A stretch of DNA of 64,000 nt from an uncultured Collinsella sp. (GTDB lineage Bacteria; Actinomycetota; Coriobacteriia; Coriobacteriales; Coriobacteriaceae): the NCBI GenBank assembly GCA_959018755.1, contig CAUEMA010000002.1:124001-188000 (forward strand). Direction: 5' to 3'. Both the position numbers and the translations under genes were made by a program. Under the pieces are notes generated by a model. The model saw nothing but the letters and a program-made list of their open reading frames with translations. It did not search any database and had not been told where the DNA came from. Of the stretch, positions 55,312 to 63,529 are shown piece by piece. The stretch's first letter is position 1; every line of letters starts with the position of its first letter.

Positions 55312-56142
55312 ATGAGCGACGAAGAGCTCAAAAAGGTTGCCAACGAGGTAAGGAAGGGCATCGTCACCGGCGTGCACGCTGCCAAGTCCGGCCATCCGGG
55401 CGGTTCGCTCGGCGCTGCCGACATCATGACCTATCTGTACTTTGAGGAAATGAACGTCGACCCGGCCGACCCCCGCAAGGCCGACCGCGATCGCTTCGTG
55501 CTTTCCAAGGGCCACTGCGCGCCTGGTCTGTACGCCGTGCTCGCCGAGCGCGGGTTCTTCCCCAAGGAGGATCTCGAGACGCTGCGCCACATCGGCAGCC
55601 ACCTGCAGGGTCACCCTAACATGAACGACACCCCGGGCGTCGACATGTCCACCGGTTCGCTCGGCCAGGGCATCTCCGCCGCCGTGGGCATGGCCGTTGC
55701 CGCCAAGCACTGGGGCGATGACTATCGCACCTACGCCCTGCTGGGCGATGGCGAGAGTGAGGAGGGCCAGGTCTGGGAGGCCGCCATGTTTGCCGGCAAC
55801 CAGCAGCTCGATAACCTCTGCGTGATCGTCGACCACAACGGCCTGCAGATCGACGGCCCCGTCGAGGAGGTCAACGACCCCATGCCGCTCGCCGACAAGT
55901 TCCGCGCCTTTAAGTTCCATGTGGTGGAGCTCGCCGACGGCAATGATTTCGATCAGATCCGCGCCGCCTTTGCCGAGGCCCGCGCCACCAAGGGTCAGCC
56001 GACCGCCATTATCGCCGAGACCATGAAGGGCAAGGGCGTCTCCTTTATGGAGAACCAGGTGGGTTGGCACGGTAAGGCCCCCAACGATGAACAGTTTGAG
56101 CAAGCCATGGCAGAGCTCACGGCCGCCGGAGAGGAGCTCTAG
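55312..56142 (+). CDS. tktN: Transketolase, N-terminal subunit
   Basis: The thiamine diphosphate-binding half: AAKSGHPGGSLGAADIMTYLYF, LSKGHCAPGLYAVL, GSLGQGISAAVGMAVA and GDGESEEGQVWEAAMFAGN (metal/ThDP motif). It covers 276 residues. Transketolase moves two-carbon units in the pentose phosphate pathway. The enzyme is split in two genes, as in many Gram-positive anaerobes and archaea. GAAAGGAAGG precedes the ATG, and the second subunit starts two bases after the stop. Confidence 0.95.
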   Translation: MSDEELKKVANEVRKGIVTGVHAAKSGHPGGSLGAADIMTYLYFEEMNVDPADPRKADRDRFVLSKGHCAPGLYAVLAERGFFPKEDLETLRHIGSHLQGHPNMNDTPGVDMSTGSLGQGISAAVGMAVAAKHWGDDYRTYALLGDGESEEGQVWEAAMFAGNQQLDNLCVIVDHNGLQIDGPVEEVNDPMPLADKFRAFKFHVVELADGNDFDQIRAAFAEARATKGQPTAIIAETMKGKGVSFMENQVGWHGKAPNDEQFEQAMAELTAAGEEL

Positions 56143-56143
56143 G

Positions 56144-57085
56144 ATGGCAGACGTCAAGAAAATCGCCACGCGCGTAAGCTACGGCGAGGCCCTCGTCGAG
56201 CTCGCCAACGAGCACGATGACTTTGTGGTCCTCGACGCCGACCTGGCCGCCGCCACGCAGACTGGCAAGTTCAAGGCAGCCTGCCCCGACCGCTTCTTCG
56301 ATGTGGGCATTGCCGAGAGCAACCTGATGGGTGTTGCCGCCGGTATCGCAACCACCGGCCGTGTTGCCTTCGCGAGCAGCTTTGCCATGTTCGCCGCCGG
56401 CCGCGCCTTTGAGCAGGTCCGCAACTCCATTGGCTACCCGCACCTTAACGTTAAGATCGGTGCCACGCACGCCGGTATCTCGGTGGGCGAGGACGGCGCC
56501 ACGCACCAGTGCTGCGAGGATATCGCCCTGATGCGCGTTATCCCCGGCATGACCGTGATTGTTCCCGCCGACGATGTCGAGGCCCGCGCCGTGACGCGCG
56601 CCGCCTACGAGTGCGACGGCCCCGTGTATATGCGCTTCGCCCGTCTAGCCTCGCCGGTTATCAACGACCCCGAGACCTACAAGTTCGAGGTAGGCAAAGG
56701 CATCGTGATGCGCGAGGGCACCGACGTCACCATCATCGCCTGCGGTCTGATGGTCGGCGAGGCCCTTGAGGCCGCTGAGCAGCTTGCCGCCGAGGGCATC
56801 GATGCCGAGGTCATCAACATGCACACCATCAAGCCCATCGATACCGACCTGATCGTTAAGAGCGCCACCAAGACCGGCCACGTCGTGACCGTCGAGGAGC
56901 ACTCCGTGATCGGTGGCCTGGGCAGCGCCGTCGCCGATGTCCTGTGCGAGCAGTGCCCGACGCCGCTCAAGAAGATCGGTGTCAACGATACCTTCGGCGA
57001 GTCCGGCCCGGGTGCCGAGCTCCTGCACAAGTACGGTCTGGACGCCGCGAACATCGTGGCGACCACCAAGGAGTTCTTGGCCTAA
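56144..57085 (+). CDS. tktC: Transketolase, C-terminal subunit
   Basis: This 313-residue subunit carries the pyrimidine-binding domain: FVVLDADLAAATQTGKF, FFDVGIAESNLMGVAAGIATTG with the Glu that activates ThDP, and EDGATHQCCEDIALMRVIPG. The C-terminal domain (VVTVEEHSVIGGLGSAVADVL) follows. It forms the heteromeric enzyme with the product of the preceding gene; their spacing implies equal expression. Confidence 0.95.
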   Translation: MADVKKIATRVSYGEALVELANEHDDFVVLDADLAAATQTGKFKAACPDRFFDVGIAESNLMGVAAGIATTGRVAFASSFAMFAAGRAFEQVRNSIGYPHLNVKIGATHAGISVGEDGATHQCCEDIALMRVIPGMTVIVPADDVEARAVTRAAYECDGPVYMRFARLASPVINDPETYKFEVGKGIVMREGTDVTIIACGLMVGEALEAAEQLAAEGIDAEVINMHTIKPIDTDLIVKSATKTGHVVTVEEHSVIGGLGSAVADVLCEQCPTPLKKIGVNDTFGESGPGAELLHKYGLDAANIVATTKEFLA

Positions 57086-57138
57086 GACGTTTTGCTTTGG
57101 CCTTACCTTGAGATCCACTCCCGCATTGGGCAATAAAT

Positions 57139-57176
57139 AAGCCGGGGTGCCTTCCATGTGGAGGCACCCCGGCTTT
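57139..57176. terminator. Bidirectional terminator between tktC and the zinc-ribbon gene
   Basis: AAGCCGGGGTGCC pairs with GGCACCCCGGCTT, with TTTGTGTTTG on the plus side and TTATTTATTG on the minus side. Confidence 0.85.
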
Positions 57177-57199
57177 GTGTTTGGGTGGCAGGGAGGAAG

Positions 57200-58483
57200 C
57201 TAGAGGAGCTTTAGACTTGGTGTCAGCGCGTCTTGCATGGCCTTGTCCTGCTGTGCCAACCCATCGCTATAGTGGCTATCTTCTGATGCGAGGAAGTCCG
57301 AGAGGATTTTGCTGTATGAGACTGTGCCAAGGCTCTGTAGATCCGTGAGCTCGGTCGCCTCCTCTTCTGATACGCTATCGGAATAATGGCTACTGCCAAA
57401 ATATTTTTTACTGTGAGCCTCATCTGCGGCGACATAAGACCAACTAGTTCGACCGAGTCGAACGAAGAAGTTGTCACTTAACGGCACTATCTTAATTGCG
57501 CCGCCGGCAACGTCCCCCATATTGCGATCGGGGTTAGCAGACCCGATGAGCGCGATGACAACTCTACTGGGGTAGAGCTTTGATCGGACGGTGATCGTGT
57601 CTCCGTCGACTTCCACTGTCACCCTGCCATCCCAGTACTCGGGCAGGTCGACGCTAAAGGTTTGGGCCTCGATGTGGCGTGCGGCGGCTTTGCGCTGTTC
57701 CTCGGCCTGGCGCGCCGCCTCCTCTTCGGCGGCTTTCTTGGCCGCGACGGCGGTGTCGCGGCGGTTCGTTGCGGCGTGTTGCAGTGCATCGACATTGGGC
57801 GCGTCCTTGCCCTTGTATGCCATGGCGAGTGTCACGGCGTCGTTGATCTCGTCGTCGGTCACGTCAGCGGCATCGATGGGCGTAAAGTCCAAAACCGAAT
57901 CCTGCTCGGCGAGTTCTGCCAAGTCGATCTTCTCGCCCTTAGCAAAAGCGTCGTCGATCGTGAGCTTGGCCTTTGTGCAAGGCACCTGGTAGATGGTGCC
58001 ATCGGCGGCGATAGGGGAGCCTGCCGCCTTGAGCGTGTACTTGCCCTGGATAAGCTTGATGCCCGAGCCGTCGGAAGCGACATATTCGACCTTGTCGACC
58101 TTCTTTCCGTCGACCGTCTTGCCCTCTACACGCACCGGCACACGCGAGGCGCCGTTATCGGTGTCCCACCCTTCAGCCTTTACACTCACCACGAGCGCAT
58201 GCTTGGAATGCGCCGACTCATACTGCTCCTGCTCCTGAACATGCTGCTGATACAGGTGATACGCCAGCCCACCGCCCCCGCCAACAACGATTACCACAGC
58301 GCAGACGATAGCGATCACGACGCCTTTCTTGGGTTTCTTACCGGGAGCGGACGAACCCACTGGTGCCGGTGCAACCGCAGATTCGGCTACGGGCATAGTC
58401 TGTGCCCCATCAAGCGCAGCCCCGCATCCCACGCAAAACCGTGCACCATCAGCAAGCTCAGCACCACAATACGGACAAACCAT
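57200..58483 (-). CDS. Zinc-ribbon membrane-anchored protein of unknown function
   Basis: The N-terminus MVCPYCGAELADGARFCVGCG is a double CxxC zinc ribbon. A Pro/Ala linker, one transmembrane helix (GVVIAIVCAVVIVVGGGGGLAYHLY) and a large extracytoplasmic region follow. That region includes a beta-rich part (VSVKAEGWDTDNG...), an Ala/Glu/Arg coiled coil (AAKKAAEEEAARQAEEQRKAA) and a final domain of about 120 residues. Length 427. ATG at 58483 follows GGAGG; an in-frame GTG upstream is not needed. Similar zinc-ribbon anchored proteins are common in Coriobacteriia; the role is unknown. Confidence 0.75.
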   Translation of the reverse strand: MVCPYCGAELADGARFCVGCGAALDGAQTMPVAESAVAPAPVGSSAPGKKPKKGVVIAIVCAVVIVVGGGGGLAYHLYQQHVQEQEQYESAHSKHALVVSVKAEGWDTDNGASRVPVRVEGKTVDGKKVDKVEYVASDGSGIKLIQGKYTLKAAGSPIAADGTIYQVPCTKAKLTIDDAFAKGEKIDLAELAEQDSVLDFTPIDAADVTDDEINDAVTLAMAYKGKDAPNVDALQHAATNRRDTAVAAKKAAEEEAARQAEEQRKAAARHIEAQTFSVDLPEYWDGRVTVEVDGDTITVRSKLYPSRVVIALIGSANPDRNMGDVAGGAIKIVPLSDNFFVRLGRTSWSYVAADEAHSKKYFGSSHYSDSVSEEEATELTDLQSLGTVSYSKILSDFLASEDSHYSDGLAQQDKAMQDALTPSLKLL

Positions 58484-58573
58484 ACCAACCTCCAGCAAGC
58501 CTAGAACCATCCATCTAACTCAACTGTAAAGCGAAAACCCAAACCCAAGTTGCGCAACAATGAGCCCCAACAT

Positions 58574-58642
58574 AAGTTGCGGTGAAATAGGGACTGATGA
58601 GGGCTTTTAACTGCTAAAACAGTCCCTATTTCACCGCAACTT
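58574..58642. repeat. Palindromic repeat, GTTGCGGTGAAATAG family, copy 4 (variant)
   Basis: Perfect 22-bp arms: AAGTTGCGGTGAAATAGGGA plus CT, and their complement. Here GGGACT replaces TTCCT of the other copies. It sits upstream of the zinc-ribbon gene. Confidence 0.9.
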
Positions 58643-58667
58643 CTAAAGAGGCCCCATAGTAGCCGCA

Positions 58668-58795
58668 GGCCGGGCACAGGGTTACCTCCCAAATCTTTCC
58701 GCAGCGCAGGCCGGCGTTTGTCCGCAGCTCCGCAGGAGCAGGACAAATGCCGGCCATGCGCGAGGACGATTTGGGAGGTAACCCTGTGCCCGGCC
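58668..58795. repeat. 128-bp nested palindrome with 28-bp perfect outer arms
   Basis: The outer arm starts GGCCGGGCACAGGGTTACCT at 58668-58695 and its exact complement is 58768-58795. An inner 15-bp pair, GGCCGGCGTTTGTCC with GGACAAATGCCGGCC, has one mismatch. It lies between the divergent zinc-ribbon and ftsE genes. The 58484-58898 interval otherwise holds only copy 4 of the repeat family and the ftsE upstream region. Confidence 0.9.
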
Positions 58796-58898
58796 GGACA
58801 GATCCCAAAGCCGCCATGCTTCTTATGTGCAGCAAAGGCAATCCTGCTAAAATACAAAGCGCTCATGTAGTTTAAACGCACGACGATAAGGAGCACCA

Positions 58899-60119
58899 GT
58901 GGGTAACCACTTCCGTACCTCCGGTGCGGGCGATGATGCCCCCAAGACGCAGCCGAGCGTCGCGGGCAGTCGTTTCGCCACTCCGGATTCAGAGGATCAG
59001 CTGTTTAGCCCGATCCCCGCACAGCCGGCAGATCAGGCACAGCCGGCGGCAGATCCCTTTGCCTACAACCCCAACAACGATGTTGCGCTTTCCGGCACGG
59101 CTGGCTTTGAGCCCGTTCAGACGGTGATCGCTCGCGTGGCTCAGCCTCAGATGAGCGCCGCCACGCCGCAGCCTACTATGGCCGGCATCCCCGACCCCAT
59201 GGCCCCTGCGGCTCCCGCGCCGCAGCCCGCGCAGTCCGGTCTTTTTGCCGGCATTCCCGACCCCACGCAGCCTGCGGCTCCCGTGGTCGAGCGCGATCAG
59301 GCCGCCGAGGTCGCAAGCCTCGACAACGCGCTCAACAACCCCGACTTCACGTCGGTGTTTGCGCCCATCGACCCGCAGGCCAGCCGCAAAAAGATGGCCA
59401 AGCAGGCCGGTGTCGAGCCCGTCATCCTTATGGAGCACGTCACCAAGATCTATCCGGCGCAGCCCAACAAGCCTGCACTCGACGACATCAACATCGAGAT
59501 CTATCCGGGCGAGTTCGTCTTTTTGGTCGGTCACTCCGGCTCGGGTAAGACCACGCTGCTGTCGACGCTCAACCGCGACGTCAAGCCCACAAGCGGTCGC
59601 ATTTTGGTCGCCGGCCAGGATCTCATGAAGATCAAGAACCGCAAGGTTCCGTTCCTGCGTCGTCAGATTGGCGCCGTGTTCCAGGACTTTAAGCTCCTGC
59701 CGCAAAAGACCGCCTACGAAAACGTGGCGTTTGCTTTACAGTGCATCGGCAAGCCCAAGGGCGTCATTCGCAGCCAGGTGCCCGAGGTGCTGCGTCTGGT
59801 CGGTCTGGCCGACCAGATGGACTCGCTGCCCGATCAGCTTTCCGGTGGCGAGCAGCAGCGCGTGGCCGTTGCCCGCGCTATGGTCAACCGCCCGCCGCTG
59901 CTGATTTGCGACGAGCCCACGGGCAACCTCGACCCGGCGATTTCGCTGGGCATCATGAAGCTGCTCGAGCGCATTAACCGCACCGGTACCACCGTGATCG
60001 TCGCTACGCACGACCGCGAGATGGTCGATAGCATGCACCGTCGCGTGATCGCCCTCGAGGGCGGCCACGTAATCCGCGACCAGGAGAGGGGAGGTTACGG
60101 CAACTATGGCACCAACTAA
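58899..60119 (+). CDS. ftsE: FtsE cell-division ATPase with long N-terminal extension
   Basis: FtsE with FtsX controls peptidoglycan hydrolysis at division. The ABC domain begins at about residue 175: VILMEHVTKIYPAQ, Walker A GHSGSGKTTL, Q-loop AVFQDFKLLP, signature LSGGEQQRVAVARAM, Walker B LLICDEPTGNLD. Before it lies about 170 residues of Pro/Ala-rich, probably disordered sequence with a twice-used AGIPDP motif. Typical FtsE is about 225 residues; this one has 406. GTG start after AAGGAGC; no better start exists near the ABC domain. The stop overlaps ftsX by 14 bp. Confidence 0.94.
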   Translation: MGNHFRTSGAGDDAPKTQPSVAGSRFATPDSEDQLFSPIPAQPADQAQPAADPFAYNPNNDVALSGTAGFEPVQTVIARVAQPQMSAATPQPTMAGIPDPMAPAAPAPQPAQSGLFAGIPDPTQPAAPVVERDQAAEVASLDNALNNPDFTSVFAPIDPQASRKKMAKQAGVEPVILMEHVTKIYPAQPNKPALDDINIEIYPGEFVFLVGHSGSGKTTLLSTLNRDVKPTSGRILVAGQDLMKIKNRKVPFLRRQIGAVFQDFKLLPQKTAYENVAFALQCIGKPKGVIRSQVPEVLRLVGLADQMDSLPDQLSGGEQQRVAVARAMVNRPPLLICDEPTGNLDPAISLGIMKLLERINRTGTTVIVATHDREMVDSMHRRVIALEGGHVIRDQERGGYGNYGTN

Positions 60120-61026
60120 CGTGGGCTACTCGCTCAAAGAGGCAATCAGCCACTTCTTCCGTAACTGGACCACCTCGCTCGGCGCCGTCATCACGATTTT
60201 CCTTTCGCTGTTTATCATCGGCCTGTTCATCATGGGTTCCGCGATGCTGAACTCCGTGATCGGCACCGTCGAGGATCAGGTCGTCATCAACGCCTTTATT
60301 AGCGATGACGCCGACCAGGCAGATGTTCAGGCCTTTGAGGCCGAGCTCAAGACGTGGAGCAACGTCAAGTCCGTGACGTACAAGGACAAGGACGACGCGC
60401 TGGCCGAGTACACGAGCAAGATGTCGGGTAACGCCGACGCTACCATGAGCGCGCTCGACGGTCAGAACCCGCTGCCGGCTTCTTATGCCATCGAGATGGA
60501 CGATCCGTCCAAGGTCGAGAGCACGGCCCAGAAGCTCAAGAAGAACGCCGATTTTCAGAAGATCGCGGACGACGGCGACGTCAACGCGAGCGTTCTGTAC
60601 GGCCAGGAGGAAGTGAGCCGCCTGTTCCAGGTGACGAACTACATCCGTATCGCCGCCGTGGTGCTCGTCGGCCTGCTGACCTTTATCGCGTTCATTTTCA
60701 TTAACAACACGATTCGCCTGTCCATTACGGCGCGTCGTCGTGAGATTGCGATCATGCGTCTGGTGGGCGCAAGCAACGGCTTCATTCGCGGGCCGTTCAT
60801 TACCGAGGGCGTGCTGCAGGCCATTTTGGGCTCGCTGCTTTCTATCGGCGTGCTGGAGCTGCTGCGTAACCTGATGGTTCCGCGTCTGCAGGAGAGCATC
60901 GGCTGGATGTCGTTTGCGCTGCCGATGCAGTACTACCTGGTGACCTACGCCGCGCTGATTCTGGTCGGCGTCATTATCGGTCTCTTTGGTTCCGCCATCG
61001 CCATGCGCCGCTATCTGCGCGTGTAG
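60106..61026 (+). CDS. ftsX: FtsX cell-division membrane protein
   Basis: FtsX passes the FtsE signal to cell-wall hydrolases outside the membrane. The first helix (LGAVITIFLSLFIIGLFIMG) is followed by an extracytoplasmic domain of about 150 residues (DDADQADVQAFEAEL, KVESTAQKLKKNADF). Three more helices and the conserved loop ARRREIAIMRLVGASNGFI follow. Length 306. GAGGGGAGG precedes the ATG, which lies inside the ftsE end. Confidence 0.95.
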   Translation: MAPTNVGYSLKEAISHFFRNWTTSLGAVITIFLSLFIIGLFIMGSAMLNSVIGTVEDQVVINAFISDDADQADVQAFEAELKTWSNVKSVTYKDKDDALAEYTSKMSGNADATMSALDGQNPLPASYAIEMDDPSKVESTAQKLKKNADFQKIADDGDVNASVLYGQEEVSRLFQVTNYIRIAAVVLVGLLTFIAFIFINNTIRLSITARRREIAIMRLVGASNGFIRGPFITEGVLQAILGSLLSIGVLELLRNLMVPRLQESIGWMSFALPMQYYLVTYAALILVGVIIGLFGSAIAMRRYLRV

Positions 61027-61049
61027 GCGTGCTTGGAATTCGTTCCTTC

Positions 61050-61084
61050 AACGGGTCGTCTCTTTTGGGGGCGGCCCGTTTTTT
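61050..61084 (+). terminator. Terminator of ftsEX
   Basis: AACGGGTCG pairs with CGGCCCGTT and runs into TTTT. Confidence 0.75.
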
Positions 61085-61168
61085 GATCCCTAGGGGACGG
61101 CAGGATTGCGGACCATTGTGGCGCTGGTCTATCTATGCGATCCGCAATCCTGCCGTCCCCTAGGGATC
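61085..61168. repeat. Palindrome with 28-bp perfect arms between ftsX and rnr
   Basis: The arm beginning GATCCCTAGGGGACGGCAGG (61085-61112) is exactly complemented by 61141-61168 around a 28-bp loop. It directly abuts the ftsEX terminator and precedes rnr. Confidence 0.93.
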
Positions 61169-61219
61169 ATTTGGGTAGACTCTTGGGGTGTAAACGGCCA
61201 TCGATAGTAAGGAGGCGCC

Positions 61220-63355
61220 ATGGGGCGCAATAACAAGCATAAGCGTGGAGCTCGCAATAAGCGCGGGCCGGTGCGCAGCGAGCGTCGCCCGAGTCTGACC
61301 GGACGCGTGCAGCTCCATGAGCATAGCGCCTATGTTGTAACCGAAAACGGCGACTACAAGGTCATGGGCCGCGGCAAGCGTGAGATTATGGACGGCGATA
61401 CCGTTGCCGTGAGCATTAAGAACAGCCCGCATGGCGAGCGACGCGCCGTAATCGAGGGCGTCGTCGAGCGTGCAGCCATTAGTGTGGTGGGCACGTACCA
61501 GACCGCCGGCCCGCTCGGGGTGATCGAGCCGCTTGATTCTCGCCTTAAGGCCGATTTCTTTATTCTGCCGGAGGACACTTCGGCGGAGCGCTTGGGCGTT
61601 CATCCGGGTGATGCGGTCGTCGCACGCATTTTGACGTATCCGACGCGCCTGGAATCGGGCACCGTGACGATCGAGCGCCGTATTGGCGGCGATGATGCGC
61701 CCGATTTGGGCGTTCAGTATGTGATGGCGCGCTATGGCTATACCGATACTTATCCCGAGGCCGCGCTAGCCGAGGCCGAGGCACTTTCGCTCGATGTGGC
61801 CTCGGCACTCAAGGACCCGCTCCGCCGAGACCTGCGCGACCGCTTTGTCATTACGATTGACCCGGTCGACGCGCGCGACTTTGACGACGCCATCTCGCTG
61901 GAGCGCACGCCCGAGGGTGGCTATAAGCTGGGTGTCCATATTGCCGACGTTTCGCACTATGTTGCCTGGGATGGACATATCGATCTGGAAGCCCGCCATC
62001 GCACGACGTCGGTGTATCTTGCCGATCGTGTACTCCCCATGCTGCCCGAGCGCCTGTCGAACGATTTGTGCTCGCTGCGTCCCGACGAGGACCGTTTGGC
62101 GTTTACTGTCGACATTGAGCTCGACGCGCAGGGTCGCGTGCGCCATTACGATCCCTATCCCAGCGTGATTCGCTCGCGCGTGCGCATGGACTACGACGGC
62201 GCCGAGGCGCTGCTGGTACGTGCCGGTGCGGTGGAGTATTCGGTGCTGGAGGGTGCCGCCGAGGATGTTGCCGCGGTTGAAGCCTCGTGCGAGGAAGCGC
62301 TCGAGCGCGGGCTTGCGTGCGAGGAGACCGCTCGCGGCTATAACGTCGACTTGGGGGATTTCCTCGTAGCTGCCAACGAGCTCGCCGAGCTTCGCCGTCG
62401 TATTCGTCGCGCACGCGGTTCGGTCGACTTTGATACGGCCGAGATCCGTGCGCTGTTGGACGAGGACGGCGTGCCCGTGCAGATCGTGGCCCGTGAGCGC
62501 TCGTGTGCCACGTCGCTGATTGAGGAAGCCATGCTGCTGGCCAACGAGTGCGTGGCGGAGTGGCTGGCCGACCGCGATATCGAGGCCTGCTATCGCGTGC
62601 ACGACGATCCCAGTCCCGACAGCTTGCACGGTGCCGCCGTGGCGCTGGCACAGCTGGGCATCATCGATGACCGTCGCGCGGCAGGCATTGCCCTGGGAAG
62701 CCCCGACGAGCTGCAGGCGGCGGTTGATGCCGCAGCCGGTACGGCCAACGCGCCGCTCGTCAACACGTTGCTGCTGCGCAGTATGCAGCGCGCACTGTAC
62801 AAGCCGCGCAACGAGGGTCACTTTGCACTTGCCGCGCCGTGCTATTGCCACTTTACGAGTCCCATTCGCCGCTATCCCGACCTGGTAGTGCATCGCGTAC
62901 TCAAGCTGCAGCTGGCCTACGAGCGGCTGGGCGGTAAGGACGCCTTGGTGCGTACGCCGCGGCTGATCGGTAAGGGCCGCGAGTCCCTGCCGCGCATCCT
63001 GCCGCAAATCTGCCGCGCGTGCAGCGATGCCGAGCGTGCGGCCGACGCCGCCAGCCATGCGACGCAAAAGATCAAGATCGCCCAGTACTACGAGGACCGC
63101 CTGGGCGAGCGCTACGCCGGAACGATCTCGTGGGTCAGCAGCATGGGCCTCTTTGTGCGCCTGGATCTGACACAGGTTGAGGGTTTGGTTTCGATCAAGA
63201 GCCTGGGCAACGAGTGGTTCGAGTTTGATGAAGACGCGCTCACGCTCACGGGCGCCGACACGGGGACTCGCTATGAGCTGGGGCAGCGCGTGATCATCGA
63301 GGTCTCGCGCGTCAACACCACGCGCGGGCACTTGGATTTCAGGCTTATTCATTAG
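61220..63355 (+). CDS. rnr: Ribonuclease R
   Basis: This RNase II/R-family exoribonuclease degrades structured RNA from the 3' end. A basic N-terminus (GRNNKHKRGARNKRGPVR) precedes cold-shock-like domains. The RNB catalytic motif DPVDARDFDDAISL is near residue 214, with HYCWDGHID-like VSHYVAWDGHIDLEAR next and YCHFTSPIRRYPDLVVHR later. The C-terminus is an S1 domain (GTISWVSSMGLFVRLD). Length 711. AAGGAGG precedes the ATG. The smpB gene often found nearby is not in the window. Confidence 0.95.
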   Translation: MGRNNKHKRGARNKRGPVRSERRPSLTGRVQLHEHSAYVVTENGDYKVMGRGKREIMDGDTVAVSIKNSPHGERRAVIEGVVERAAISVVGTYQTAGPLGVIEPLDSRLKADFFILPEDTSAERLGVHPGDAVVARILTYPTRLESGTVTIERRIGGDDAPDLGVQYVMARYGYTDTYPEAALAEAEALSLDVASALKDPLRRDLRDRFVITIDPVDARDFDDAISLERTPEGGYKLGVHIADVSHYVAWDGHIDLEARHRTTSVYLADRVLPMLPERLSNDLCSLRPDEDRLAFTVDIELDAQGRVRHYDPYPSVIRSRVRMDYDGAEALLVRAGAVEYSVLEGAAEDVAAVEASCEEALERGLACEETARGYNVDLGDFLVAANELAELRRRIRRARGSVDFDTAEIRALLDEDGVPVQIVARERSCATSLIEEAMLLANECVAEWLADRDIEACYRVHDDPSPDSLHGAAVALAQLGIIDDRRAAGIALGSPDELQAAVDAAAGTANAPLVNTLLLRSMQRALYKPRNEGHFALAAPCYCHFTSPIRRYPDLVVHRVLKLQLAYERLGGKDALVRTPRLIGKGRESLPRILPQICRACSDAERAADAASHATQKIKIAQYYEDRLGERYAGTISWVSSMGLFVRLDLTQVEGLVSIKSLGNEWFEFDEDALTLTGADTGTRYELGQRVIIEVSRVNTTRGHLDFRLIH

Positions 63356-63383
63356 CCGGAATTTGGTGATTGATAGAGAACGG

Positions 63384-63409
63384 GGCGGTCTTTTGGGGCC
63401 GCCTTTTTT
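63384..63409 (+). terminator. Terminator of rnr
   Basis: GGCGG and CCGCC pair across a 10-nt loop, followed by TTTTTT. Confidence 0.7.
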
Positions 63410-63467
63410 GTGGCGGTTCAATCGTCTTGCCGCCCGCGCGCTTGCGTCTTCCGCCTGCTATAGGGGA

Positions 63468-63508
63468 GATAAAACCTACCAAAATAAACCTGTTCCTTTT
63501 TGGGAGGT
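63468..63508. repeat. 41-bp repeat, copy 2
   Basis: It matches 49956-49996 at 38 of 41 positions and keeps the AAAATAAACCTGTTCCTTTT core. It lies 21 bp upstream of the serine recombinase gene. Confidence 0.8.
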
Positions 63509-63529
63509 CTACGAGAGAGCGGGGATGAG

